A stretch of DNA of 64,000 nt from Mycobacterium fragae (GCF_002102185.1 NZ_LQOW01000014.1:124001-188000), one strand, 5' to 3'. Numbered from the stretch's first letter, positions 9,238-17,575 are shown. The notes: generated by a model from the sequence alone, not told the origin. Numbers and translations: made by a program.

Positions 9238-9317
9238 CAGAACGGCTCAATAGCTGTAGGTGAATTATGCAGCGCCCGAGCAGACTTGATCGAAGTTGGC
9301 CAGCAGAGGAGTTGATC

Positions 9318-9437
9318 ATGGTCACTCAGTCGTTGCTCGACCCCGCGGCGGGCTCGAGCAACGACATCCCAGCACGAAAGACCGTGATCTGCCGTCAGAC
9401 GCTCCGTTCCTTCATACGGCAATCGTCCCGGTCATGA
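9318..9437 (+). CDS. Short ORF (39 codons) ahead of ubiX, possible leader peptide or gene remnant
   Basis: ATG 9318 follows GAGGAG (9306-9311) at good spacing and the ORF runs 39 codons to TGA 9437, 42 nt before ubiX. The peptide starts MVTQSLLDPAAGSSNDI and I do not recognise it. The upstream 100 bp is homologous to the promoter of the HD-domain gene at 21.8 kb, including the GAGGAGTTGATCATG / GGAGGTTGATCGTG start region, so this looks like a transplanted promoter with a truncated or leader ORF behind it. It may be translated; a function is not evident. Confidence 0.4.
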   Translation: MVTQSLLDPAAGSSNDIPARKTVICRQTLRSFIRQSSRS

Positions 9438-9479
9438 CGACCAGAAACCAACCCCTACTAAACGATTAGGACGAAGACG

Positions 9480-10079
9480 ATGCGCTTGGTGGTTGCTATG
9501 ACCGGAGCGACCGGGGCCGCTCTGGGCATCCGTCTGCTGGAAGTTCTTGGGCAGCTGGGGGTTGAGACGCATCTGATTCTCAGCGACTGGGCACGGGCGA
9601 CGATAAAGCTCGAGACCGACACCAGCGTCGACGAGGTCCGGGCATTGGCTTCACGCGCTTACAGTGCCCGCGATCTCGCCGCAGGCATTTCCAGTGGGTC
9701 CTTCCGTACGGATGGCATGGTCGTTTGCCCGTGCAGCATGAAGACGTTGAGCGCCATCCGGATCGGCTTCAGTGACAACCTGATCACCCGTGCCTCCGAC
9801 GTGACACTGAAGGAACGCCGCAGGCTCGTTCTTGTCGCGCGGGAGGCTCCGTTGAGCGAGATCCACCTGGAGAATATGCATTATCTGGCGCGCGCCGGTG
9901 CCGTGATCTTTCCGCCGACCGTGGCCTATTACGCGCGGCCCACTTCGGTCGACGAGGTGAACGACTACGTGGTCGGCCGCATTATCGATCAACTCGGGAT
10001 CGAGCACTCCCTGATCAAGCGCTGGAAGGACGATCAGCATCCGGTCCGCGTGAACGGCGAACGAGCCGCAATTCTGTGA
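9480..10079 (+). CDS. ubiX: UbiX-like flavin prenyltransferase
   Basis: 199-residue flavoprotein that joins dimethylallyl phosphate to reduced FMN to make prenyl-FMN, the cofactor of UbiD decarboxylases. The N-terminal Rossmann-type flavin motif VAMTGATGAALGIRLLE, the VVCPCSMKTLSAIRIGFSDNLITRASDV segment and LVLVAREAPLSEIHLENM are family hallmarks; the last region holds the Arg and Glu that bind the phosphate and the flavin. It is most like the Pad1/BsdB/VdcB group paired with aromatic acid decarboxylases. Only 10 bp separate it from ubiD, so they form an operon. Confidence 0.95.
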   Translation: MRLVVAMTGATGAALGIRLLEVLGQLGVETHLILSDWARATIKLETDTSVDEVRALASRAYSARDLAAGISSGSFRTDGMVVCPCSMKTLSAIRIGFSDNLITRASDVTLKERRRLVLVAREAPLSEIHLENMHYLARAGAVIFPPTVAYYARPTSVDEVNDYVVGRIIDQLGIEHSLIKRWKDDQHPVRVNGERAAIL

Positions 10080-10089
10080 GGAGAGCAAA

Positions 10090-11688
10090 GTGACTACCAG
10101 TACGAGCCCGCCGGCAACCACAAACATCACCCAGCCGACAGACCAGGAGACAGGGCCCGACCAGCGCAGCTGGCTGGCCACACTCGAAGCCGCGGGCCAG
10201 TTGCGTCGCATCACGGCCTCCGTCGATTGGGACGAAGAAATCGGTGCGATCACGCGGGCCAACCTTTCCCTCGGTGGCCCCGCGCTGCTCTTCGAGAACA
10301 TCATCGGCCACGAGAACACTCGGTGCAGGAAGCTTTTGACGTCGGCAATCGGCAACCGACGCCAGGTCCAGCTGATGCTTGGTCTGCCGGAAGGCACTAG
10401 CGACGCAGCTATCGTGCGTCACCTTCGGGAGGCCTTCAAGAAACCCATTCCCCCGCGCGTGGTCGACACCGGACCGGTGAAGGAGAACATCATCGAAGGC
10501 GATGAGATCGACCTCTTTCAGTTTCCGGCCCCGAAGTGGCATGCCTCAGACGGCGGTCGCTATATCGACACGTTCTGCGGTGTGGTCACCGAGGACAAGG
10601 TGACCGGACGCGACAACATCGGTTGCTACCGCGGGATGATCGTCGATCGCAACAAGATCGCCAAGCTTTTGGCGCCCAGTCAGGGTTGGGGCGTCCATAT
10701 GCAGGGGTACAAGCCAGAGCCGATGCCGGTCGCCATCGTCTACGGGTGGCACGACGTGTTGGGTTTTTGCGCCGGCAGCCCATTCCCCAAGGACGTGTGT
10801 GAATGGGACATGATGGGGGCTCTTCTCGGCCGCCCCGTCGACCTGGTGGCCTGCGAAACAGTGCCGTTGCATGTTCCGGCGAGCGCTGAGATCGTCGTCG
10901 AGGGCTATATCGACCCCGACCCCGCGACCTTTGTAGAGGAGGGCCCGTTCGGAGAGTACCCGGGCTACCACGGTGACGCCGGAACGGCGCCGGTCCTGCA
11001 GGTCACCCGGATCACCCACCGCAACGACCCCGTCCTGCGAGGCACTCTCGAGGGGATCCGGCCCGGATGCTTCAACGAAGACAGCATCGTCAACTTCGCT
11101 CGGTCGGCAATTACCTGGAACGTGCTCGAAGGTCTAGGGATCGGTGGCATCACCGACCTGTGGATGACCGAGGTGAGCAACGGCCAAAATACTGTGGTGC
11201 AGATCCATAAGGCCTACCGCGGGCATGCCCAACAGGTGGCGGCGGCGCTGTGGGGTACCGGTGGAGCGGTCTGGATGCACAAGAATGTCACGGTCGTCGA
11301 AGAGGACATCGATATCCGCGATCCGGTCGCGCTGGAATGGGCTACGTCATACCGCGTGAATGCCGGCCTCGGCGACATCGCGTTCTATGGACCGACCATG
11401 GGCTCTTCGATAGACCCGTCCACCCCGCCGGAGAAAAACAACACCACCAAGTACGGTGCCGGCGAATGGACCCGGGTACTTATCGACGCCACCCGAACCT
11501 GGGAATTCGGACAGCGCCCGGAATGGGGCGGCCGCCACTTTCCGCCGATCGACAGAGTTGACCCCGAACTGGAATCCCGCGTCGCCGCCCGGTGGGAGGA
11601 GTACGGGATAGGCATCCCCTATCTCGACGCCGAGGGGCGAGAAATGCTGACGATGGAAGAGCTGAGCAAGCGGCTACCGGAGGTGTAG
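10090..11688 (+). CDS. ubiD: UbiD-family prenyl-FMN-dependent decarboxylase
   Basis: 532-residue enzyme that removes CO2 from an unsaturated or aromatic carboxylic acid using prenyl-FMN. The catalytic Glu-Arg-Glu network typical of the family is visible: Arg181 in NIGCYRGMIV and Glu284/Glu289 in EEGPFGEYPGY, spaced like Glu277/Glu282 of Fdc1. The HGDAGTAPVLQVTRITHRND and VVQIHKAYRGHAQQVAAALWG segments also fit. The first ~25 residues are Thr/Pro-rich and probably disordered. A ribosome-binding site (GAGGAG) precedes the start at 10090. The substrate cannot be deduced; neighbouring hydrolases and the aldehyde dehydrogenase suggest an aromatic ester or aldehyde route. Confidence 0.95.
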   Translation: MTTSTSPPATTNITQPTDQETGPDQRSWLATLEAAGQLRRITASVDWDEEIGAITRANLSLGGPALLFENIIGHENTRCRKLLTSAIGNRRQVQLMLGLPEGTSDAAIVRHLREAFKKPIPPRVVDTGPVKENIIEGDEIDLFQFPAPKWHASDGGRYIDTFCGVVTEDKVTGRDNIGCYRGMIVDRNKIAKLLAPSQGWGVHMQGYKPEPMPVAIVYGWHDVLGFCAGSPFPKDVCEWDMMGALLGRPVDLVACETVPLHVPASAEIVVEGYIDPDPATFVEEGPFGEYPGYHGDAGTAPVLQVTRITHRNDPVLRGTLEGIRPGCFNEDSIVNFARSAITWNVLEGLGIGGITDLWMTEVSNGQNTVVQIHKAYRGHAQQVAAALWGTGGAVWMHKNVTVVEEDIDIRDPVALEWATSYRVNAGLGDIAFYGPTMGSSIDPSTPPEKNNTTKYGAGEWTRVLIDATRTWEFGQRPEWGGRHFPPIDRVDPELESRVAARWEEYGIGIPYLDAEGREMLTMEELSKRLPEV

Positions 11689-11692
11689 ATCA

Positions 11693-11718
11693 TCATCGGG
11701 AAGTCCAGGTCCCGATGA
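11693..11718 (+). terminator. Hairpin after ubiD
   Basis: Perfect 9-bp stem TCATCGGGA / TCCCGATGA with an 8-base loop, 4 nt after the ubiD stop. There is no T tract, so it may act as a mycobacterial-type terminator or as an mRNA 3'-end stabiliser. Confidence 0.45.
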
Positions 11719-11805
11719 GCCGAGCATTCGACGCCCTCCAAGGAAGTAGGACGCGGACCCCTCGGCTGCGCCATCAACCTTCGGCAAGGTGAAGTGTCCT
11801 ATCAG

Positions 11806-12135
11806 ACCTTCAGGCCCAACACAATTCGTTCGGACCTTGAGGTTCGACAGAGTCATCAGCCGTTCCTCAAGTTGGCGTGAAAGCCGCTGACGCCGAGCAC
11901 CATACGACGGCGAAAGCGCGCCCTCAAAGGTCAACGTCGCGCGGGGGTCTGACCGCGCTTTCCGGCCATCGGCCGCGCGATTCGGGTAGACCGGCGGCGC
12001 CCCCGTCCCTAGCTTTTCATCAGACAGCGGCCGGAACGACGGTGACTCGTTCAGGGGCCCTCTACGATGACCCAAGGAGGACAAACTTCGTGAATGTCAG
12101 TGAGCCCGAACTGTCGTCGACAAACGGTTTCGGCG
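11806..12135 (+). repeat. Copy B of the inverted duplication (degenerate)
   Basis: Plus-strand copy of the promoter and first codons of the aldehyde dehydrogenase gene (copy A at 7660-7992, opposite strand). The ribosome-binding site is even stronger here (AAGGAGG at 12074-12080), but the regulatory palindromes of copy A are lost and similarity stops about 15 codons into the reading frame. The stretch 11719-12089 holds no gene that I can support. Confidence 0.8.
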
Positions 12136-12332
12136 TCGGCGGCCGCGACGGCGACAGTAGCGGCACGTTCCCAGTCGTGACTGACAGCGACTGTACACAA
12201 GCTGAGAGGCCCGCAGCTCAAACCCGCGCGGCTGCAGCTGCTTTCGGGACCGCGTTTGCAGCAACGGTGCCGCCCGAGCTGGTCGCAGCTAACCGAAATC
12301 GCTTGGCAGTGCTTGTACGGACGTTAGCATGA
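12090..12332 (+). pseudogene. Chimeric ORF: aldehyde dehydrogenase start fused to a PPE-domain fragment
   Basis: GTG 12090, 9 nt after AAGGAGG, opens an 80-codon frame. The first ~8 residues (NVSEPEL) copy the aldehyde dehydrogenase N-terminus. From about residue 37 the sequence QAERPAAQTRAAAAAFGTAF and then ATVPPELVAANRNRLAVLVR matches the conserved PPE-family stretch QAEQTAAQARAAAAAYEAAF...VPPxVIAANRxxLxxLV, about residues 80-120 of a normal PPE protein. The WxG-type helices before it and everything after it are missing. The stop overlaps the next gene's ATG (ATGA), so translation through it could couple to the hydrolase. Most likely a recombination scar, possibly still translated. Confidence 0.65.
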
Positions 12333-13111
12333 CGACCGTAATTTCCCCGGACGGAACAGTGATCGGTTATGAATCCGTCGGTGCCGGAGCGGCCTTGGTG
12401 CTTGTCCACGGCAGCACGGGCACGCTTGCTCGCTGGCGCACGGTGACGCCGGCGCTGGCGCAGCGTTACACCGTCCATGCGATGGACCGCCGCGGTCGGG
12501 GACTCAGCACGGCCGAGGTTGAACCCTACAGCTTGGGCAGAGAAGCCGAGGATGTCGCGGCCGTTGCCGAGGCCGTTGGCGGCGACGTCTACGTCGTAGG
12601 GCATTCCTACGGAGCGTTGACAGTCTTGGAAGCTGCTCTGATCACATCAGCTTTCCGCCGGATCATGCTCTACGAGCCGCCCATACTCTCGCCGGGCCTC
12701 AACGTCATGTCGCCGGAGGGCTGGGCACGGATTACCACGATCTCTGACCCGCAAGAAATCCTGAACATCTTTTACCGTGAAACCCTGCACTTACCCGAGG
12801 CGGCCATCAAAGACCTTGCAGACCGCGAGTTCTCGCACATTGCCGGGTCGATCGCACACACCGCCGTCCGTGAGTTCGCGGAGGTCCGCGCGTATTGCGC
12901 AACCGAGCGGCTGGCCGCCATCACCGTGCCGGTCCGGTTGCTGCTCGGCACCGAGAGCCCCGCGTACCTGCGCGCGGCCACCGCGGCCGTCGCCGCCCAA
13001 ATCCCGGGCGCCACGATCGTCGCATTGCACGGCCAGGGGCACCAGGCGATCGACTACGACCCACAACAGTTCGCTCGTGCGGTGCTCGAATTCGACTCTA
13101 ACGCGCTATAG
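12329..13111 (+). CDS. Alpha/beta-fold hydrolase
   Basis: 260-residue esterase/lipase-like hydrolase. Oxyanion motif VHGSTG (about residues 26-31), nucleophile elbow GHSYG near residue 93, an acidic residue in LLLGTESP and the catalytic His in GQGHQAID give a complete Ser-Asp/Glu-His triad. It starts at ATG 12329, overlapping the stop of the chimeric PPE ORF by 4 bp, so its expression now appears to depend on the copied aldehyde dehydrogenase promoter region. The substrate is unknown; hydrolysis of an ester or lactone feeding the decarboxylase pathway is possible. Confidence 0.88.
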   Translation: MTTVISPDGTVIGYESVGAGAALVLVHGSTGTLARWRTVTPALAQRYTVHAMDRRGRGLSTAEVEPYSLGREAEDVAAVAEAVGGDVYVVGHSYGALTVLEAALITSAFRRIMLYEPPILSPGLNVMSPEGWARITTISDPQEILNIFYRETLHLPEAAIKDLADREFSHIAGSIAHTAVREFAEVRAYCATERLAAITVPVRLLLGTESPAYLRAATAAVAAQIPGATIVALHGQGHQAIDYDPQQFARAVLEFDSNAL

Positions 13112-13189
13112 CGTGACGCCCGCTAGTCACGGGTGTCGGCCAAATGATTTCAACCTTGCAGGGACTGCCCAGAAGGGTGCGGTGAAACG

Positions 13190-13891
13190 ATGTCGACTTA
13201 TGTACTGATCCCGGGCGCCTGGCACGGAGCGTGGTCCTGGCGACCAGTCGCCGAGCGGCTTCGCGCGGCGGGTCACCGGGCGATCACCTTGACGCTGCCC
13301 GGCATGAATGACGGCGACGATCCTTCGGGATACCAGCTTCAGGATGCGATCGATTACATCGCCCACGAGGTGCGGCGGCTGGAATCCGGCAAGGTGACGC
13401 TGGTTGCGCACAGCTGGGGAGGCTTCCCCGCAACGGGCGCCGCTCAGTCGCTTGCCGGCCGAGTCGAGAAACTCGTCTACTACAACGGGCACGTGCCGCT
13501 TCCCGGCAGGTCCCTGATGGACGAGAATCCCCGCGACAAGCGCGTATCAGGGCTGCGGCGGATAAAGGAATCCCCGGTTGGTGCCACTCCCGCAACCCTG
13601 GAATACCTCAAGCAGGAATTGATGCAAGGCGTCTCTCCTGACCTGCAGCGGTTAGTGGCCGACCTGTTGACGCTTCAGCCCGGCGGTTACTTCCTTGGCG
13701 CCCTCGACTTCCACCCGCTCGATCTCGGTATCCCGATGGTCTACATCACCGCCGACGACGACTTGGCGATGCCGCGGCCGGCGGCCGAATCCGCCGCCCG
13801 GATCGGAGTTCAGCCAATCGTGGTTCCTGGGACGCACAACAGCATGCTGACCCATCCCGACGAGGTGGCGAAGGCAATCCTTGCCGCTTGA
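13190..13891 (+). CDS. Alpha/beta hydrolase of the plant methyl-esterase type
   Basis: 233-residue hydrolase. The start STYVLIPGAWHGAWSWRPVA, nucleophile motif AHSWGG (about residue 68) and final GTHNSMLTHPDEVAKAI with the catalytic His place it with salicylate/hydroxynitrile-type esterases (Abhydrolase_6, EstC-like). Small aromatic or terpenoid esters are common substrates in that group. It lies 78 bp after another alpha/beta hydrolase on the same strand. No strong ribosome-binding site is seen next to ATG 13190. Confidence 0.88.
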   Translation: MSTYVLIPGAWHGAWSWRPVAERLRAAGHRAITLTLPGMNDGDDPSGYQLQDAIDYIAHEVRRLESGKVTLVAHSWGGFPATGAAQSLAGRVEKLVYYNGHVPLPGRSLMDENPRDKRVSGLRRIKESPVGATPATLEYLKQELMQGVSPDLQRLVADLLTLQPGGYFLGALDFHPLDLGIPMVYITADDDLAMPRPAAESAARIGVQPIVVPGTHNSMLTHPDEVAKAILAA

Positions 13892-13893
13892 CC

Positions 13894-13911
13894 GGCGCAG
13901 GATCCTGCGCC
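13894..13911. terminator. Perfect 18-bp palindrome after the second hydrolase
   Basis: GGCGCAGGATCCTGCGCC lies 3 bp after the stop at 13891. It has no T tract. It could form a short hairpin that ends or stabilises the transcript, or be an operator for the nitroreductase gene downstream. Confidence 0.4.
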
Positions 13912-14050
13912 TATGTCGATTCGGTCATGTGACCCGGCGGTCTGCTCAACGCCGCGGCACATGCCAATTTTCTTGGGAAAACGCCGCAACCCGCTAGTGG
14001 AATGACTATGTCGCGGCGCAAACTGGGCCAATCCAGTGAGGAGCAGACAA

Positions 14051-14755
14051 ATGGACATCTATGAAGCGCTCTACACGACCAGGATGATGCGGCGGTTGCA
14101 CCCGGATCCGATTCCGCTGGACACGCAGGCCCGCATCCTCGATGCGGCCATTCGCGCCCCCAACGGGGGTAACACCCAACGCTGGCACTTTTTGGCGGTC
14201 GATGATCCAGCACTTAAACATGAGTTCGCCCAGCTATTCCGGCAGGCCCGCGCCCTCGAATACGAGAAATTCAGCACGGGGACCGGACCGATGGTAGCGC
14301 CGGCGCCGGGTGTGGACCCGGCCGCTCACGCCGAAACGATGCGCCGAATCAAAGGCTCAGGCAATTACCTGGCCGACCATTTCGAAGAAGTCCCGCTGTT
14401 GCTGTTCGTCTTCGCCATCGATGACCTGGGTGGCGCCAACATCTATCCGGCGATCTGGAGTATCTTGCTGGCCGCACGTGCCGAGGGCGTTGGCGGCGTG
14501 ATGACGCTGGTGCTGCGCAATTTCGAGGACAGGGTGAACGAGCTACTGGGCGTCCCCGTTGAGGAGGGCTGGGAGATGTCGGCCATGCTGACCCTGGGCT
14601 ACCCACGGGGCAAATGGGGTGTGGCAGCCAATCGGCGTCCGGTGCAAGAGGTTTCATCCCGCAACCACTGGGATTCACCATTCGGTGTAGAGGTACCGGA
14701 GCCGCTGTGGCCGCCTGACGGCGAGATGACGTCCGGCCCGACCGCCGTGCGATGA
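14051..14755 (+). CDS. Nitroreductase-family FMN oxidoreductase
   Basis: 234-residue flavoprotein with the FMN-binding pattern of the family: MDIYEALYTTRMMRRLHPD at the start, then AIRAPNGGNTQRWHFLAV, and the late EGVGGVMTLVLRN and TLGYPRGKWG segments. These enzymes use NAD(P)H to reduce nitro groups, quinones or enones, or catalyse ring desaturation. The start at 14051 has GAGGAG 7 nt upstream. It is the last plus-strand gene of the ubiX/ubiD-hydrolase stretch and could carry out a later ring-reduction step, which is inference. Confidence 0.9.
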   Translation: MDIYEALYTTRMMRRLHPDPIPLDTQARILDAAIRAPNGGNTQRWHFLAVDDPALKHEFAQLFRQARALEYEKFSTGTGPMVAPAPGVDPAAHAETMRRIKGSGNYLADHFEEVPLLLFVFAIDDLGGANIYPAIWSILLAARAEGVGGVMTLVLRNFEDRVNELLGVPVEEGWEMSAMLTLGYPRGKWGVAANRRPVQEVSSRNHWDSPFGVEVPEPLWPPDGEMTSGPTAVR

Positions 14756-14774
14756 ATGCCTGCGAAGCAGCCGG

Positions 14775-15674
14775 TTAGTTTGTGGTGGCGGTGAGATAAT
14801 GGATCGTCTCAACCCTGCTCAAGACGGTGTCCCCGGCGTCCCCGGACACCCCAGCAGCGTTGAGCAAATCCGCTAAGCCGTCCGCTCTGGTGTACCAGCC
14901 GTGTGCTTGTAGGTACTTTTCGACGTCGTCGCACTCGTGGGGGTAGGTAAGGTCACCGAAGGCGACGTCGAAGCCATGCCGCTTCCAGCTCTCTGCAACC
15001 TCTTGCACATTTGAGCCGACGGATATGGAGCTATCCGGCACGTGGTCCGCCGTCAATCGGCTGCCTGGTGCACTGAGCGCGGTGAGCTGGTCAAGCATGC
15101 GATTCTGAGCATCGCAAGGGAGATATCCGATCATCAGTCCCTCGGCCAGCCAGGCGGTCGGTTGCTCGGGATCAAAACCCGCTTGTCGCAGTGCCTTTGG
15201 CCAGTCTTCGCGCAGGTCGATGCCCACTGTGCACAATTGGGTAGCTGCTATGGCGCCCAGCCCGGTCAGTATCGAGTCCTTGAACTCGATCACCTCGGGT
15301 TGGTCGATCTCGAAAACGATGCTGCCCGCTGGCCATTCCAGGCGATAGGCACGGGAGTCCAGTCCGGATCCTACGATCACCGCCTGCCGGATGCCGGCGG
15401 AAAACGCGCTGGGGAAGAAATCGTCGAAGAATCGTGTGCGCGCGGCGAAAAAATCTACCACCCAACCGGTTTCAACATCGGCGAACTCTAGCTCGCCGCT
15501 GGCCACGCGGGCGAACAGCTCGACACCTGCAGCGCGAACGAGGGGTCCGGCGAAAGGGTCATTGATGATCGGATTCGCCTGCCTGCTGGCCGCTGCCCTG
15601 GCAGCCGCCACCAGAGTTGCCGTCGCACCCACACTCGTGGCCAGATTCCATGTGTCGTTGTCACTCCGTTTCAT
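14775..15674 (-). CDS. SAM-dependent methyltransferase, TIGR00027 (Leptospira/mycobacterial) family
   Basis: 299 residues, the standard size for this large mycobacterial family (Rv0726c and relatives). It starts MKRSDNDTWNLATSVGATAT and contains INDPFAGPLVRAAGVELFAR, then the SAM-site region VIVGSGLDSRAYRLEWP and FEIDQPEVIEFK. ATG 15674 is preceded by AGGAGG at a 6-nt gap; the frame is open further upstream, but that part is a remnant of another gene. Members are predicted O-methyltransferases, often near polyketide or lipid genes. Here the neighbours are a cupin, an Rv2951c-like reductase and an FAD monooxygenase. Confidence 0.92.
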   Translation of the reverse strand: MKRSDNDTWNLATSVGATATLVAAARAAASRQANPIINDPFAGPLVRAAGVELFARVASGELEFADVETGWVVDFFAARTRFFDDFFPSAFSAGIRQAVIVGSGLDSRAYRLEWPAGSIVFEIDQPEVIEFKDSILTGLGAIAATQLCTVGIDLREDWPKALRQAGFDPEQPTAWLAEGLMIGYLPCDAQNRMLDQLTALSAPGSRLTADHVPDSSISVGSNVQEVAESWKRHGFDVAFGDLTYPHECDDVEKYLQAHGWYTRADGLADLLNAAGVSGDAGDTVLSRVETIHYLTATTN

Positions 15675-15722
15675 TCGTTTCCTCCTGTTCCGCACACCAA
15701 TGGCGTTCGGCATGAAATCACT

Positions 15723-15764
15723 TGCTGGATCGGTTTCGGCGGCCGCTAGCACGCGTTCGACTAG
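15723..15764 (-). pseudogene. Short remnant of a second FAD monooxygenase gene
   Basis: On the minus strand this encodes ERVLAAAETDPASDF, directly upstream of the methyltransferase start. It matches the C-terminal DRVLAAAETDPAVVQQF of the FAD monooxygenase at 17576-19069, with near-identical DNA over about 30 bases (17780-17818). It is probably the scar of a deleted or recombined paralogue. Confidence 0.5.
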
Positions 15765-15773
15765 CCTGGCCTG

Positions 15774-16298
15774 TCACGCTGTGAACGCCGGTAACGTTAT
15801 GCCGACGGCTGCATTTTCCTCTGGCGTTGCGAGTCGGTAGCCGAAACGGCTTGCAGTCTGGGCGAAGCGCGCCACTTCCCGAGCAGTCGGCGGTGGGGAG
15901 CCAATTGGGCGACCGACTTCCCGAAAGAACCGGCCCATGGCTGCCGTTGTTATGACCAGGTCGACAGCGGGTTCGTTGGCGATATTGCGATGAGCGTGCG
16001 GGACATTACCGGGCACCCGGATGTAATCTCCGGGGTGGGCGTCACGCCATTCCAGCCCGCTCTCGCAATCGACAAGAACCTGGTGGCCACCCGCGAGGAT
16101 TAAGAAATCCTCAAAGTCGTCGTGGCTGTGCAGCGGCACCGTAACTCCGGGCGGCACGACCGCGCGCATGACGCAAATCTGCTCGTCGTCTTCCGGCGTC
16201 ACGAACTCGATGATCGGCCCGAAAACTTCCAGCCTCGGTCCTCGGGTTGCGCCTGCGAGCCGGTCGAGGATAGCCGCTGTATCCTTAGGGGAACTCAT
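15774..16298 (-). CDS. Cupin-domain protein
   Basis: 174-residue single-domain cupin. Motif 1 appears as VPLHSHDDFEDFLILAGGHQ (His-x-His and Glu metal ligands) and motif 2 as PGDYIRVPGNVPHAHRN with a third His. Such proteins bind a divalent metal and may be dioxygenases, isomerases or sensors; the C-terminal ~50 residues are helical. ATG 16298 has an AAAGGA site 6 nt upstream. It is co-directional with the flanking methyltransferase and F420-type enzyme and probably in one operon. The reaction is unknown. Confidence 0.88.
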   Translation of the reverse strand: MSSPKDTAAILDRLAGATRGPRLEVFGPIIEFVTPEDDEQICVMRAVVPPGVTVPLHSHDDFEDFLILAGGHQVLVDCESGLEWRDAHPGDYIRVPGNVPHAHRNIANEPAVDLVITTAAMGRFFREVGRPIGSPPPTAREVARFAQTASRFGYRLATPEENAAVGITLPAFTA

Positions 16299-16365
16299 TT
16301 AATTCCTTTCCTGTTGCGCTGTTGCACTTCGTCATCGACGAAGTCACGCCCATAGGCGGTCTGGT

Positions 16366-17520
16366 TCACAATTTGCGTAGTCTGCGAAGGATTTTGGTGA
16401 ATGGAAGATTTGCGGCCAGCCCACGGCGCAGGCTGGGCTGCAAGCTGCTGAGGTTGCCGACTATGGAATATTGCAGACCGTGGTCGCGCCATTCGGCGAG
16501 CTGCTCGATGACGTCACCCGGCGTGCCGGTGAGGAGGCACTCTTTGAGTAGTGAAGGCGGCACATCAGCCGTCAAGGATAAAACGGTCTGTTTGTCGAGC
16601 GCCTGCGGGATGATGTCTTGTGCGCCGGTGAAGTCGACGCCGAGCGGATGACTCGCGCCGTGGCGGGCCCATAACTCGGCGTGCGCGCAGAGTGCGAACG
16701 CTTTCATGGGTTGGGAGGCCAACGCTTCGTCGACCTGCTCACGGCTGGGACCAGTCATAACCATAAAAAAGCCCGCGGCAGTGATGGACATGGGGTCACG
16801 GCCGGCGTCCGAAGCCGCGGCGCGGACTTTTTCCAGGCCGGCGGCGTAGTCCTTAGGCCGCATCGTCATCGTGGCGGGAAGCCACCCGTCGGCATAGCGA
16901 CCGGTGGCACGCAGCATGCGTGGCCGGTGGGAAGCGATCCAGATGTCCGGCCACTTGCCCCGGTACGGCGGTAGGTCGAACGCGGCGTTGTGCAGCGGGA
17001 AGAATGGTGAATCACGGGTGACGAGTTCGCCGCCGGAGTTCCACAGCGCGCGAATGGTGGCAATGGCTTCTTCGAAACGTGCCACCGGCTTTGACCAATC
17101 CACACCGTAGGGTTCGTTGCTTTCCCGGTTGCCTGTCCCGATGCCGAGGATGGCTCGGCCCCGGGTGAGCAGGTTTAGCGTGGCCGCCGCCTGGGCGGTG
17201 ACGGCAGGATTGCGACGGCCGGCATCGGTTACCCCGATCCCAAGCCGGCGCCGTCCCAATTTATTGCGGGCGGCCAGATAGCCCAGGATCGTCCACGCGT
17301 CGTAATGCGCGTCGATTTCGGGGACCAGCCGCGCAGTCCCGAGGTACTGTGATGTCATCACCGATCGCGGAAACAAAGAGTTGAGATGGTCGGGCATCCA
17401 AAACGAGTCCACCCGGTTCCCAACCGCGCTGAGATAACTCGCGCTCACCAACGCCGTCGGTGAGTAACGAGTATGTAGCGGTTGTTCTATCAGACCGACC
17501 TTAAACATGGTCAAGCGCAT
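16366..17520 (-). CDS. F420-dependent reductase related to phthiodiolone ketoreductase (Rv2951c)
   Basis: 384-residue luciferase-like F420 enzyme. From memory of Rv2951c, long stretches agree: [59 protein letters not shown] and [14 protein letters not shown], and the C-terminus ends in a basic RRLRKL. Rv2951c reduces the keto group of phthiodiolone and phenolphthiodiolone dimycocerosates to the diol, so this paralogue probably reduces a keto group on another long-chain lipid. No polyketide synthase lies in the window. The start is ATG 17520; MFKVGL at 17508 is an alternative. It sits between a cupin and an FAD monooxygenase, all minus strand. Confidence 0.9.
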   Translation of the reverse strand: MRLTMFKVGLIEQPLHTRYSPTALVSASYLSAVGNRVDSFWMPDHLNSLFPRSVMTSQYLGTARLVPEIDAHYDAWTILGYLAARNKLGRRRLGIGVTDAGRRNPAVTAQAAATLNLLTRGRAILGIGTGNRESNEPYGVDWSKPVARFEEAIATIRALWNSGGELVTRDSPFFPLHNAAFDLPPYRGKWPDIWIASHRPRMLRATGRYADGWLPATMTMRPKDYAAGLEKVRAAASDAGRDPMSITAAGFFMVMTGPSREQVDEALASQPMKAFALCAHAELWARHGASHPLGVDFTGAQDIIPQALDKQTVLSLTADVPPSLLKECLLTGTPGDVIEQLAEWRDHGLQYSIVGNLSSLQPSLRRGLAANLPFTKILRRLRKL

Positions 17521-17575
17521 TCACTCAGGTGCGGATTGTTGCTGCGGCGAAGGCCAGTGTTCACGGCTTCAAACA

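Noticed and set aside
9116..9422. Minus-strand ORFs in the gap between the luciferase-like gene and ubiX
   Set aside because: No recognisable product. The shared sequence PQxATQWRC seen on translation is explained by the operator element, not by coding similarity.
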